A stretch of 64,000 bases of DNA from Candidatus Eremiobacteraceae bacterium (GCA_036511855.1 DATCBN010000096.1:1-64000); one strand, 5' to 3'; positions 28,284 through 37,180 are shown, counted from the stretch's first letter. Translations and numbers: made by a program. The notes: generated by a model not told the origin, from the sequence alone.

Positions 28284-28331
28284 GCCGGCGGATGGCCCGC
28301 CGGCTTAAGGCAACGGGCGCCTCATGCGCCC
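28284..28331. other. Two tandem hairpins between gltX and cysE
   Basis: Stem 1 is GCCGGCGG/CCGCCGGC (28284-28291 with 28297-28304). Stem 2 is GGGCGC/GCGCCC (28315-28320 with 28326-28331). They lie in the only sizeable gap (144 bp) of the gltX-cysE-cysS string. Neither is followed by a T-run, so a processing or attenuation role is possible but unproven. Confidence 0.4.
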
Positions 28332-28398
28332 GGTCAACAGGAGCAACAGCAGATCGAAGGCCTTGCCGGCGTCACTAATGTCATCACCAAGATGTGAT

Positions 28399-29892
28399 TC
28401 AATCCGACGGCGGCCGGTCCTTCCACGCGAGCGCGCGCCGGACGCGGGAAGCCACGCGCGACGCCCCTAGCAAGGGCAGCAGCAGGGGCAGTTCGTGGCC
28501 GTGGTCGTTGCCGGTCACTGCCGCGCGGATGGGTCGGAAAAGAGCGCGGCCTTTCACGCCGTGGCGTACGCCGAGCGCCGCGAGCGCGTCGCGGGTCACG
28601 GCTGCAGCCCACCTGTCCGTATTTTTTTCGCACGCATCCGCGATCGACGCAAACTCTTCGAGCATTGCCCGCGCCGCTGACGGTTCGAGCGCGTCGGCGA
28701 CGGCCGGATCGATCGCGAATCCATCGTCAAAGATCGCGGCCGCTTCTTTTGGAATATCGGAGAGCACGTGGACGTGCTCCGTGAGCGTGCGATCGAGCAA
28801 TGCGCGCCAATGCGGGTCGTTGAATTCCGGCAGTGCGCGGACGGACTCGTCCATACCCGCCCATTGCATGACGAGGGCTATTCGCTCGTCGTCGGGCAAG
28901 CCGCGCAAGTAGTGCGCGTTGAACCACTGCAATTTGCCGTGGTCGAAAACAGCCGGACTTTTGGCGACGCGGTCGAGCGAGAAGGCGCCGACCAGTTCGG
29001 CAAGCGAGAAGAATTCGCGGTCGTCGCCTGGCGACCAGCCGAGCAGCGCGAGATAGTTGATCAGCGCCTGCGGCAAATATCCTTGCTCCCGGTATTCCGC
29101 CACCGCCGTGGCGCCGTGCCGCTTGGATAGCTTTTGGTGGTCTGGCGCGAGGATCATCGAGACGTGCGCGAACAGCGGCTGCGGGCGCTCGAGCGCCTCG
29201 TACAAAACGACCTGACGGGGCGTGTTCGGAAGATGCTCGTCGCCGCGGATCACGTGCGTGATGGCCATTTCACTGTCGTCTACGACTGCGGCGAGATTGT
29301 ATGTCGGCAAGCCCTCCGATTTGACGACGACGAAGTCGCCGATCGTGCCGGCCGGAAAATGCACCGAACCGCGGATGAGATCTTCGACGTACACGTCGCG
29401 GTCCGGCATCGCAAAACGAAGCGCGGGCTTTCGGCCGGCGCGTTCGTGATCCGATCGCGCTTCCGCGGTCAGCGTGCGGCACTTGCCTGAGTAGCGCGGC
29501 GGCAATCCTTTCGCTTCTGCCGCTGCTCGTTCGGCATCGAGCTCTTGCGGCGTGCAATAACAAGGGTATGCCTTTTCGAGCTCGAGCAGGCGCGCCGCGG
29601 CGAGCGCGTAGCGGTCGCGGCGGTCGGTCTGGCGATAGGGCCCAAACGGGCCGCCGATGTCCGGCCCTTCATCCCAATCGAAACCGAGCCAGCGCAAGTC
29701 GTCTTGGATGACCGTTTCGGAGTCGGCCGACGATCTTGCCGTGTCGGTGTCTTCGGAACGGAGCACAAGCGTGCCGCCGTGTTTTCGCGCGAACAGGTAA
29801 TTGAAGAGCGCCGTCCGTGCACCGCCGACATGCAGCGTACCGGTCGGCGCGGGTGCGAAGCGAACGCGGACCTTCGGGTCGTCGGCCATCAT
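28399..29892 (-). CDS. gltX: Glutamyl-tRNA synthetase
   Basis: Class I synthetase charging tRNA-Glu. The signature APAPTGTLHVGGARTALFN holds the HIGH-equivalent HVGG, and KLSKRHG is the KMSKS loop. The conserved IQRDDLRWLGFDWDEGP-like segment and VIRGDEHLPNTPRQ are also present. 497 residues, with an all-helical C-terminal anticodon domain. The start ATG overlaps the ispF stop (ATGA) and follows GGAGG. Frame continuing upstream is inside ispF and is discarded. Confidence 0.96.
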   Translation of the reverse strand: MMADDPKVRVRFAPAPTGTLHVGGARTALFNYLFARKHGGTLVLRSEDTDTARSSADSETVIQDDLRWLGFDWDEGPDIGGPFGPYRQTDRRDRYALAAARLLELEKAYPCYCTPQELDAERAAAEAKGLPPRYSGKCRTLTAEARSDHERAGRKPALRFAMPDRDVYVEDLIRGSVHFPAGTIGDFVVVKSEGLPTYNLAAVVDDSEMAITHVIRGDEHLPNTPRQVVLYEALERPQPLFAHVSMILAPDHQKLSKRHGATAVAEYREQGYLPQALINYLALLGWSPGDDREFFSLAELVGAFSLDRVAKSPAVFDHGKLQWFNAHYLRGLPDDERIALVMQWAGMDESVRALPEFNDPHWRALLDRTLTEHVHVLSDIPKEAAAIFDDGFAIDPAVADALEPSAARAMLEEFASIADACEKNTDRWAAAVTRDALAALGVRHGVKGRALFRPIRAAVTGNDHGHELPLLLPLLGASRVASRVRRALAWKDRPPSD

Positions 29893-30392
29893 GCCCGCGC
29901 CTCCGTGCCGGCCGGGCCGCTGTTGGTCAGGATGTTCGCGATCGCGTAGGCCGCCACGCCTCGCCCTTCGCCCTCGAATCCGAGCCCTTCTGTGCGCTTG
30001 GCTTTGACGCTGACGCAATCCAGCTTTACGCCGAGGGCGCCGGCGAGATTGGACCTCATCTGCGCGACGAACGGCGCCAGCGCCGGCTCTTCGGCCACCA
30101 CCGTGCAATCGACATTGCCGATGTCGAAACGCTCCGCTTTGACGAGCGAAACCGCCCGCCGGACAAGCTCGACGCTGTCGGCGCCTTTGAATCGGGGATC
30201 GCCCGCCGGAAAGTGCGTGCCGCAATCTCCGAGCGCCGCTGCGCCGAGCAATGCGTCGATCAGCGCGTGCGCCACCACGTCGCCGTCGGAGTATCCGTCC
30301 AATCCACGTTCGAACGGCACGACCACGCCGGCAAGCACCAGCGGCCGGCCGGCGACGAGCGGATGGGCGTCAAAGCCGAAGCCGACTCTCAA
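29889..30392 (-). CDS. ispF: 2-C-methyl-D-erythritol 2,4-cyclodiphosphate synthase
   Basis: MEP-pathway enzyme releasing CMP and forming the cyclic diphosphate. Metal ligands are in GFDAHPL (Asp8, His10) and further motifs are YSDGDVVAHALIDALLGAAALGDCG and VKAKRTEGLGFEG. 167 residues, trimeric family. The start is a TTG that overlaps the ispD stop as TTGA. The ispD-ispF pair is adjacent, as is common. Confidence 0.97.
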   Translation of the reverse strand: MRVGFGFDAHPLVAGRPLVLAGVVVPFERGLDGYSDGDVVAHALIDALLGAAALGDCGTHFPAGDPRFKGADSVELVRRAVSLVKAERFDIGNVDCTVVAEEPALAPFVAQMRSNLAGALGVKLDCVSVKAKRTEGLGFEGEGRGVAAYAIANILTNSGPAGTEARA

Positions 30393-31090
30393 TGCGCGGT
30401 CCGCCGTTGCGCCGCGATCTGCGCCGCGACGGTCAAATCTTCAGGCGTGGTGATCTTGATGTTGTCGTAGGAACCTTCGATGATCTGCACGTCGGTTTCG
30501 CCGGCCGCCTCCACGAGCATGGCGCAATCGGTGCCGACAAATCCGTCGCGCTCCGCCGCCTCGTGCGCGCGCATCAGCACGCCATACGCGAATGCCTGCG
30601 GCGTCTGCGCTGTCCACAGCGTCTCGCGCGCCACGGTTCGAAGAACAACGCCGCTTTCGCTCGCCTGTTTGACCGTATCTTTGACCGGCACGGCGAGAAT
30701 CGCCGCGCCGTTCGGGCCGGCGGCCGCCGCGACGCGCTCGATCTGATCGGCCGTGACAAAGGGCCGCGCGCCGTCGTGCACGAGAACGATCGCGGTGTCG
30801 GTCGGTGCCGCGCGCAACGCTGAGTATACCGAATCTTGCCGGCGCACACCGCCCGCGACCACCGCTCGCACTTTCCCGCCGCCAAGCGCGCGCGCAAGGG
30901 CCGCAAAGGCGTCTCGCTCATCCGCTTCGCACGCGATGACAACGTCAGTGACAAGCGCGCAGTCCGCAATCGTCGCAAGCGACCATGCCGCGACGGGTTT
31001 GCCATCCAGTTCGTGCAGTTGTTTTCGCATGCCGAGCCGGGCGCCGCGGCCTGCTGCCGCCAGGATGGCGGTGACGCGCGTGGGCGCCAT
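30389..31090 (-). CDS. ispD: 2-C-methyl-D-erythritol 4-phosphate cytidylyltransferase
   Basis: MEP-pathway enzyme joining CTP to methylerythritol phosphate. The nucleotide-binding loop AAAGRGARLGMRKQL is near the N-terminus, with VLVHDGARPFV and TPQAFAY as further family motifs. 233 residues. ATG start 5 bp after the PIN/TRAM gene stop. Confidence 0.97.
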   Translation of the reverse strand: MAPTRVTAILAAAGRGARLGMRKQLHELDGKPVAAWSLATIADCALVTDVVIACEADERDAFAALARALGGGKVRAVVAGGVRRQDSVYSALRAAPTDTAIVLVHDGARPFVTADQIERVAAAAGPNGAAILAVPVKDTVKQASESGVVLRTVARETLWTAQTPQAFAYGVLMRAHEAAERDGFVGTDCAMLVEAAGETDVQIIEGSYDNIKITTPEDLTVAAQIAAQRRTAH

Positions 31091-31095
31091 CGTCT

Positions 31096-32151
31096 TCAGC
31101 GCTTCACCTTGGCAAAGATCATGCGCCCTGCCGCGGTCTGCAAAACCGACGTCACTTCCACCGCCACCGCTTCGCCTTTGAGCGCGCGCCCGTTCTCCAC
31201 GACGATCATCGTGCCGTCGTCGAGGTATCCCACGCCCTGATTGAGCTCTTTGCCCTCTTTGACGATGGTCACCGCCATCGCCTCGCCGGGGATCACCACC
31301 GCCTTTAGAGCGTTCGCCAGTTGATTGATGTTGAGGATCTTGACGCCTTGAAGGCTGGCCACGCGATTGAGATTGAAGTCATTGGTCAGGATATGCGCGC
31401 CCATATCGCGGGCGAGCACGACGAGTTTGCCGTCGACGTCGCGTTCCGGCACGTCGCGGTCGAGCACTTCGAGCGACTGCGAGACGTCGCGAAGCTGTGA
31501 AAGCACTTCCAGACCTCTGCGTCCGCGTCCGCGTTTGAGGCTGTCCACCGAATCGGCGATGGTCTGCAGTTCGCGCAGCACGAACTTGGGGACGATGAGC
31601 CGACCGTCCACGAATCCCGCTTGCACGATTTCAAGGATGCGTCCGTCGATGATGACCGACGTATCGAGCAGCTTCGGCGGCGCATCGCCTCCGTGCATCG
31701 CGCCGCGCGTCCAGGTCGAAAGCCGCTGGCGCAGGCCGACGCGCACACCGAGATAGCTGAAGAACAGCGTGATCATGGTGTAGAGGACGAACGAAAGCAT
31801 CGGGCCGTAGCGCGGCAATTGGTTGAACCCGCTGAAGATGTCGCGCACGAAGAACGAAACGGTGAGTCCGACGATCAATCCGATCGCGCCCGAGAGCGCC
31901 TCGGCCGGCTGCAGCCGTGCGATGCTGTCTTCGATGCCGTAGATCAGCTGCTCGAAGGCGCGGAAGAACAGCGGCGAAACCGCGATGCCCAAGAGCGCGC
32001 CGAGGACGGGAAGTCCGATGTCGCGCAAGAGCGCCATCATGCCGATGGCGCCGATGAACGCTTCGAAGTGCAAGGAAAGCTCGTGGCCGCCGATGATGCC
32101 GAGGATGCAGAACAGCACGGCGAATGTGGTCCGCAGAGCGAGATTGGTCAC
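31096..32151 (-). CDS. Membrane PIN/TRAM-domain protein (YacL-like)
   Basis: Four N-terminal membrane helices, then a PIN ribonuclease-like domain (LLDTSVIIDGRILEI, acidic residues also in GKLVVLARD and ILTNDFNLNRVA) and a C-terminal TRAM beta-barrel (LDDGTMIVVENG... VAVEVTSVLQTAAGRMIFAKVKR). In firmicutes this protein lies beside ispD, as here. It is presumed to be a membrane-bound RNA-binding protein or nuclease; its target is unknown. The GTG start overlaps the hemW stop as GTGA. The longer frame runs into hemW and is rejected. Confidence 0.92.
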   Translation of the reverse strand: MTNLALRTTFAVLFCILGIIGGHELSLHFEAFIGAIGMMALLRDIGLPVLGALLGIAVSPLFFRAFEQLIYGIEDSIARLQPAEALSGAIGLIVGLTVSFFVRDIFSGFNQLPRYGPMLSFVLYTMITLFFSYLGVRVGLRQRLSTWTRGAMHGGDAPPKLLDTSVIIDGRILEIVQAGFVDGRLIVPKFVLRELQTIADSVDSLKRGRGRRGLEVLSQLRDVSQSLEVLDRDVPERDVDGKLVVLARDMGAHILTNDFNLNRVASLQGVKILNINQLANALKAVVIPGEAMAVTIVKEGKELNQGVGYLDDGTMIVVENGRALKGEAVAVEVTSVLQTAAGRMIFAKVKR

Positions 32152-33356
32152 GTTGGCTCGTTTCGAGAGAGATCGGGGGAGAGGAATTCGGCGCAGACGG
32201 AGTTGGCAAGCAATCGGCCTCTGCCGGTGAGACGCGCGCGTGCGCCATCGTCTTCGAGCAACCCGGCCGCCGAGCATTTTTTCCGGGCCGCGCGAAAGAC
32301 CGACGCCGAATCGATCCCGAAGCGGCGCGCGAAGTCCGCGTCGACGATTCCTTCGTCGGTCCGCAATGCCAGCATCGATGCTTCGCCGATTCGCCGTTCG
32401 ATAGATAAACGCTCCTCATACGCGCGCACCGGCCGGCCCGTTTCCATCGCCGCGCAATAACCCTCGAAATCGCGCTGATTCGCGTACCGCAGCCCACTTT
32501 CGTAACCGGCGGCGGACATGCCGAACGCGAGACAATCACGTTGCCGCCAATAGCCGATGTTGTGCGCGCTCTCGTAACCCGGCAGCGCGAAATTGGAGAT
32601 CTCGTAGTGCGCGAATCCCGCATCATTCAAAATCGCGTCCGCGGTCTCGAGCTGATCGGCCACGAGTTCCTCATCGGGAAAGTCCAGCGGGTTGCGCGCG
32701 TACCACGACGCATACGGCGTACCTGTTTCGATGGTGAGGCCGTAGACGGAGACGTGCGTCACCGGACTTGCGACGGCGGCGTGAAGCGACGCCTCGAACG
32801 ACGAGCGAGTCTGTCCGGGCGCGCCGGCGATCAGATCGAGGCTGACGTTTTCGAATCCGGCGGCACGCGCCGCGTCGAGGAATGCCGTCGCTTGCGCGGC
32901 CGAATGATCTCGGCCCAATCGATGAAGCTCGACATCGTCAAACGACTGCACGCCCACCGACAAGCGATTGATGCCTGCATCGCGCCAGCGGTCGAGGTCC
33001 GAAAGACCGCGCGAGGGATTCGCCTCGAGCGTGACTTCGATCGTGCCAGGATCGATGGCGAACCTCGCGCATAGGCGCTCCATCAAACTTTCGATCCGCG
33101 CAGCGGGCAGCGCCGAAGGGGTGCCGCCGCCGAAGTAGACCGTCGCGATGCCGCCCGCCGGTTTTGCGGCGCGCTCGATCTCGGTTTGCAGCGCCGCGCA
33201 GTAGCGCTCGATAGCTTGTTGGCGCGTGCGGACGACCGCGAAGTCGCAATAGGGACAGATGCGGTCGCAAAACGGGATATGCACGTACGCGCCGGTGCCG
33301 GTGTCGGCAATCGAAGCGGCCCAGCGCGGCGCCGGTGACGTTACGGGATGAAGCAT
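32148..33356 (-). CDS. hemW: Radical SAM haem chaperone HemW (CPO3-like)
   Basis: 402 residues. The [4Fe-4S] motif CDRICPYC (Cys30, Cys34, Cys37), YFGGGTPS, the LEANP segment and INRLSVGVQSF define the HemN/HemW group. The YGLTIETGTPYA segment and the HxxxNIGYW motif (HNIGYW) resemble HemW. These proteins deliver haem rather than oxidise coproporphyrinogen. The ATG overlaps the degV stop by 16 nt. Upstream open frame lies within degV and is discarded. Confidence 0.9.
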   Translation of the reverse strand: MLHPVTSPAPRWAASIADTGTGAYVHIPFCDRICPYCDFAVVRTRQQAIERYCAALQTEIERAAKPAGGIATVYFGGGTPSALPAARIESLMERLCARFAIDPGTIEVTLEANPSRGLSDLDRWRDAGINRLSVGVQSFDDVELHRLGRDHSAAQATAFLDAARAAGFENVSLDLIAGAPGQTRSSFEASLHAAVASPVTHVSVYGLTIETGTPYASWYARNPLDFPDEELVADQLETADAILNDAGFAHYEISNFALPGYESAHNIGYWRQRDCLAFGMSAAGYESGLRYANQRDFEGYCAAMETGRPVRAYEERLSIERRIGEASMLALRTDEGIVDADFARRFGIDSASVFRAARKKCSAAGLLEDDGARARLTGRGRLLANSVCAEFLSPDLSRNEPT

Positions 33357-34186
33357 ACGCCGACCGCGCCCGGGCCGGCGTGAGTCCCGACGGTCGGCCC
33401 TATGTCGCAAGTGATTTCCGAGACCGGCTCGGTGGCGATCCGCAGCCGCTCGCTGATGGACGCTGCAAGCTCGGGCGCGACGGAGTGCAGGATTGCGATC
33501 CGTGCACGGGCTTTGTCCGGCATGCGGTCTATGGCCGTCTGCACGAGTTGATCCACCGCGCGCGTGAACGTGCGCACTTTGGTGTGCTCGCTCACGGCAC
33601 CGTCTTTCAGCGTGAGTATCGGCACGATTTTCAAGACGTTTCCCACTAGTCCTCGAACGCCGCCGATGCGGCCGCCGCGGGCGAGGTATGTGAGGCTTGG
33701 AACGGTCGCGAACAGTTGGACGTGCGGCAAGTCCGCGCGAATCGCTTTCTCGACGTCGTCGAAAGAAGCGCCTTCGGTGAAGCGGTGTCGCGCATCGATG
33801 GCCAGCATGGCGATCCCGGCGGAAACGCATCGCGTATCGATGACCGATATGCGCCGCGCGTCCACCATCGATGCGCCGATCGACGCAGCGTTGAACGTGC
33901 CCGACAGCGCGGCGGAGATGTGCAGCGAAAGAATGCGCTCGGCGCCGGCATCGAGCAGGCGACGGTAGGTCTCGACGAACGCGGCCGGCGCTGGCTGTGC
34001 GGTGATCGGCGGCTGCGGGCTCGTCTCCAATTTGGCATAGAACTCGGTGCTGGAGAGGTCGACGCCGTCGCGATACTCCTGATTGCCAAAGCGGATGGTC
34101 AGCGGCACGACGTCGACGCCGTTTGCTTGGGCGAGTGCGCCCATGTCCGCGGCCGAGTCGGTGACGATCGCAAAGCGCTCGCTCAT
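33341..34186 (-). CDS. DegV/FakB-family fatty-acid-binding protein
   Basis: 281-residue DegV-fold protein. FAIVTDSAADM at the N-terminus and the SLHISAALSGTFNAA loop bind the fatty-acid carboxylate in this family, and GVRGLVGNVLKIVPIL and VGTHAGPGAVGVCF are further signatures. FakB proteins present fatty acid to the kinase FakA, forming acyl-phosphate. The gene overlaps plsX by ATGA and follows fakA-plsX, so all components of acyl-phosphate formation and use are together. Confidence 0.92.
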   Translation of the reverse strand: MSERFAIVTDSAADMGALAQANGVDVVPLTIRFGNQEYRDGVDLSSTEFYAKLETSPQPPITAQPAPAAFVETYRRLLDAGAERILSLHISAALSGTFNAASIGASMVDARRISVIDTRCVSAGIAMLAIDARHRFTEGASFDDVEKAIRADLPHVQLFATVPSLTYLARGGRIGGVRGLVGNVLKIVPILTLKDGAVSEHTKVRTFTRAVDQLVQTAIDRMPDKARARIAILHSVAPELAASISERLRIATEPVSEITCDIGPTVGTHAGPGAVGVCFIP

Positions 34187-35187
34187 ACGGCTGCCCTCGT
34201 CGCGTCGGCGATCGCGCCGAGAACGTCCTGACGGACGGCGGTCAGCGCGGCCCGGCACGCGCTTTCGACGGCGAACGAATCCGTCCGGCCGTGACCGATA
34301 AGGCAGACGCCACGCACGCCGAGCAAGGGCGCGCCGCCATATTCGCGATAATCGAGCTTAGCCCTGACGCGCCGCAGGGCGGGAAGCATCAACGCGGCGC
34401 CGGCGCGCGCGCGCAAATTCTCCTTCGACGCGCGGCGCACGGAGCCGAAGATGTATTCCGACGTCGCCTCGACGAGCTTGAGGGCGACGTTGCCGACGAA
34501 GCCGTCGCAGACGATGACGTCGGCGTCGCCCAAGAGAAGATCGCCGCCTTCGACGTTGCCGATGAAATCGATTGGCGCCGCCCGGAGCAATGGAAACGCG
34601 GAAGCAGTCAAGGCGTTGCCCTTTCCCTCTTCTTCACCAACGGAGAGGAGGCCGACTTTCGGCGCTGCCACACCGAGCACGCCGCGAGAATACGCGACGC
34701 CCATCAACGCGAACTGCACGAGCCATTCCGGTTTGCAATCGACATTGGCGCCCGAGTCCAACAGCAGCATCGGGCCCTTTATCGCGGGCCATGCGGTCGC
34801 GAATGCCGATCGCGCGATGCCGGGCAGCGTGCGCAGTCTGATCGTCGCGATCGCCAAGAACGCTCCGCTGTTGCCCGCGGAGAAGGCGGCGTCGGCGTTG
34901 CTGTCGCGCACGAGCTCGATGGTGCGGCCCATGGACGTCTGGCCGCCGCGGCGCAGCGCGGCCGACGGCGCTTCGTGCATCGACACTTCCTCTGAGGCAT
35001 GAACGATACGGACATTAGCGGCGGCGCCCGCCGCTGCGAGCAGAGGAGCGATGCGCTTTTCGTCGCCGACCAGCAACAGTTGAAATCCCAGCGCCTTGGC
35101 CGACTTGCACGCGCCCGCCACGACCTCCGCCGGGGCGAGGTCGCCTCCCATCGCGTCGATCGCGATGCGAACGTCGCTAGCGTTCAA
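34183..35187 (-). CDS. plsX: Phosphate acyltransferase PlsX
   Basis: Interconverts acyl-ACP and acyl-phosphate for phospholipid synthesis at the membrane. N-terminal IAIDAMGGDLAP, then FSAGNSGAFLA, LLDSGANVDCKPEWLVQFA and VCDGFVGNVALKL are characteristic. About 334 residues if translation starts at the TTG that overlaps the fakA stop by 11 nt. No ATG/GTG precedes the conserved start region outside fakA, so coupling to fakA is likely. Followed by degV (ATGA). Confidence 0.95.
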   Translation of the reverse strand: MNASDVRIAIDAMGGDLAPAEVVAGACKSAKALGFQLLLVGDEKRIAPLLAAAGAAANVRIVHASEEVSMHEAPSAALRRGGQTSMGRTIELVRDSNADAAFSAGNSGAFLAIATIRLRTLPGIARSAFATAWPAIKGPMLLLDSGANVDCKPEWLVQFALMGVAYSRGVLGVAAPKVGLLSVGEEEGKGNALTASAFPLLRAAPIDFIGNVEGGDLLLGDADVIVCDGFVGNVALKLVEATSEYIFGSVRRASKENLRARAGAALMLPALRRVRAKLDYREYGGAPLLGVRGVCLIGHGRTDSFAVESACRAALTAVRQDVLGAIADATRAAV

Positions 35188-36793
35188 TGCAGACCACGTA
35201 GTCGGAAGACGGCTGTCCACCGTAGTAGACTTCGACAGCCATTTTCGGATAGGCGACGCGCACCGCGCCTGCCAGCGCTTCCGCATCCTTAAGTTTGCGG
35301 CTCGCGCCGTAGTAGAGCGTGGTGAGCTGCGCGTCGCTCGTCCCGCTCTCGCGCACGAGCGCGACGGCGATGCCGGCCGCGTCCGAACCCTCCACGAGCC
35401 GCTCTGGACTTCCGTTGCGCGCGTCGAGAGAACCGACAAGCTGATTTCTTTTCACGGCGACGCCGCCGATCTCTGCGTCACGGCCTGCTGCGAATATGGA
35501 GCCGCTCGCAGCCACCGTGGATTCGGCCGCAAGTTCGTCCGGCGCGACTTCTGCGTCTTGCGGTTTGTTCAACAAGGCGAAGAGCGTGGAAATCCCATCC
35601 CCGACGGTCCGCGTCGGCACGACCAACACGCGACGGTCGGTCAGGCGTCCGACTTCGTTGGCCGCGAGAATGACGTTTTTATCGTTGGGAAGCAGGTAGA
35701 CGACCGGCGCCAGCACTTTGTTGACCGCGACGAGCAGGTCTTTCACCGACGGATTCATGGTCGCTCCGCCGAGAACGGTCACGTCGGCGCCAAGCTCCTT
35801 CGCTATCTTGACGAACCCCTCGCCGGGCACGACGGCGACGATGCCGCGCGGCTTTGCTTCCCGGTCCACCACCAAGACGTTATGCTGCTCTTCCATGTTG
35901 TCGATCTTGAGCTTGGAGACTTCGCCCAGTTCGCGCACGCTCTCCGCAACTTTTTGCGGAAAGTCGGTGTGGAGATGGACACGGATCGTGCCTTCGCCGC
36001 CCGCGACGATGAGCGAATCGCCTTGCGTCATCAGCTGTGAGCGCAGCTCGTCGACGCCGACCGTGGCTTTCGTCAGCACGAACTCGGTGCAAAAGCGGTT
36101 GACCTCGACATGCTGTTTGTTCGTGAACGTGATCGCTCGCACCGGTTTGCGCGGGAACGCCGTCGTGTATGTCGCGCGGCCGGGAAGCATGCGCAAAATG
36201 CCCTCCATGAAATACACAAACCCTTGCCCGCCCGCGTCGACGACTTTGGCCTCTTTGAGGATGGCGAGTTGTTCGGGCGTCTTTTCGAGCGCTGCGTTGG
36301 CGGCGACGACAACCGCGAGCATGACGCGATTGAAATCCGGTTCGGAGACGGCGGCCTTGAAGGCTGCCTCCGCCGCGGCCGACGCCACGGTCAAGATAGT
36401 GCCTTCCACGGGTTTGAGCAATGCTTGTCGCGCCGCATGCACGCCGTCGCCGAGCGCGGTTGCGAAGTCGACGGTGCCGATGGCGTTCTTGTGCCGCACC
36501 GCGCGCGCAAAGCCGCGGAACATCTGCGAGATGATGACGCCGGAGTTGCCGCGAGCCCCCATGAGCGCGCCTTCCGCAGCAGCGGCGGCGACGACCTTGA
36601 GATCGATGCTGTGCGCGGCGCGCGCTTCGATCATGGCGCTGCGCACGGTGAAAAGCATATTCGTGCCGGTATCGCCGTCGGGCACGGGGAAGACGTTCAG
36701 GTCGTTGATGACCGAGCGGTACTTCCTGAGGAAATACGTGCCAGCTATGACGAAGTTGGCAAACGTCTTTCCGTCGCAGCTGGTGATTCGCAC
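35177..36793 (-). CDS. fakA: Fatty acid kinase subunit FakA (YloV/DAK2 family)
   Basis: 538 residues. The N-terminal DhaL-type ATP domain (NDLNVFPVPDGDTGTNM, metal ligands Asp39 and Asp41, and GARGNSGVI) is followed by a middle domain and a C-terminal FakB-interacting domain beginning near GIVAVVPGEGF. Phosphorylates fatty acid bound to FakB. GTG start. It is divergent from rpmB, the same arrangement as firmicute rpmB/yloU-yloV, but the small Asp23-family gene (yloU) is missing. Confidence 0.93.
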   Translation of the reverse strand: MRITSCDGKTFANFVIAGTYFLRKYRSVINDLNVFPVPDGDTGTNMLFTVRSAMIEARAAHSIDLKVVAAAAAEGALMGARGNSGVIISQMFRGFARAVRHKNAIGTVDFATALGDGVHAARQALLKPVEGTILTVASAAAEAAFKAAVSEPDFNRVMLAVVVAANAALEKTPEQLAILKEAKVVDAGGQGFVYFMEGILRMLPGRATYTTAFPRKPVRAITFTNKQHVEVNRFCTEFVLTKATVGVDELRSQLMTQGDSLIVAGGEGTIRVHLHTDFPQKVAESVRELGEVSKLKIDNMEEQHNVLVVDREAKPRGIVAVVPGEGFVKIAKELGADVTVLGGATMNPSVKDLLVAVNKVLAPVVYLLPNDKNVILAANEVGRLTDRRVLVVPTRTVGDGISTLFALLNKPQDAEVAPDELAAESTVAASGSIFAAGRDAEIGGVAVKRNQLVGSLDARNGSPERLVEGSDAAGIAVALVRESGTSDAQLTTLYYGASRKLKDAEALAGAVRVAYPKMAVEVYYGGQPSSDYVVCIER

Positions 36794-36827
36794 ACCTGAC
36801 GTCTACGACGTCCCGTATAGCTGACCC

Positions 36828-36856
36828 TTGAAGCCCGCGTGCCGCTGTGGTATTAT
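36828..36856 (+). promoter_or_regulatory. Consensus-like promoter of rpmB
   Basis: TTGAAG (36828-36833) and TATTAT (36851-36856) have 17-bp spacing, 35 bp before the rpmB ATG. A GAGGAGAA ribosome site follows. It lies in the 97-bp gap between the divergent fakA and rpmB. Confidence 0.75.
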
Positions 36857-36890
36857 AGCGAGGTTGCTCTAGTCCGAGGAGAATCTTTTC

Positions 36891-37082
36891 ATGGCCAAGC
36901 GATGCGACGTTTGCGGCAAAGGGCCGGCGTCCGGAAATAACGTCAGCCACTCGATGCGCAAAACGCGCCGTCGCTGGCTGCCGAACCTGCAGTCCGTCCG
37001 CGTCAAAGTCGGCGGCACGGTGAAGACCTCCAAAGTATGCACCGGCTGCTTACGATCGAAAAAGGTCACCCGCGCAGTCTAA
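36891..37082 (+). CDS. rpmB: 50S ribosomal protein L28
   Basis: 63 residues, [21 protein letters not shown] at the N-terminus. It is the zinc-ribbon form of L28, with Cys pairs at 5/8 and 50/53. Strong promoter and GAGGAGAA ribosome site upstream, intrinsic terminator downstream; monocistronic. Confidence 0.97.
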   Translation: MAKRCDVCGKGPASGNNVSHSMRKTRRRWLPNLQSVRVKVGGTVKTSKVCTGCLRSKKVTRAV

Positions 37083-37098
37083 ACTCATGTTTTCCTGT

Positions 37099-37133
37099 AG
37101 GGCCGACCTTTATGGTCGGCCCTAATTTTTTTT
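37099..37133 (+). terminator. Intrinsic terminator of rpmB
   Basis: The stem GGGCCGACC/GGTCGGCCC with loop TTTAT (37099-37121) is followed by TAATTTTTTTTT, 16 bp past the rpmB stop. It is also one arm of a larger inverted repeat. Confidence 0.88.
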
Positions 37134-37155
37134 TGGCCGACCATAAAGGTCGGCC
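37099..37155. repeat. 22-bp perfect inverted repeat, palindrome family B
   Basis: Positions 37099-37120 and 37134-37155 are exact reverse complements, and each arm is itself nearly palindromic (GGCCGACC-TTTAT-GGTCGGCC). A partial third unit GGTCGGCCCCGCAGAT follows at 37164-37179. A related palindrome (52791-52813) and the same GGTCGGCCCCGCAGAT string (52859-52874) recur downstream of hutU, so this is a dispersed intergenic family. Confidence 0.7.
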
Positions 37156-37180
37156 CCACAGAATTGGTCGGCCCCGCAGA

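Noticed and set aside
28284-28331. Intrinsic terminator between cysE and gltX
   Set aside because: The stems are not followed by a T-run on either strand; listed only as hairpins.
33357-33830. Upstream extension of hemW
   Set aside because: It overlaps degV and has shadow-like composition; the HemW family begins near the ATG at 33356.
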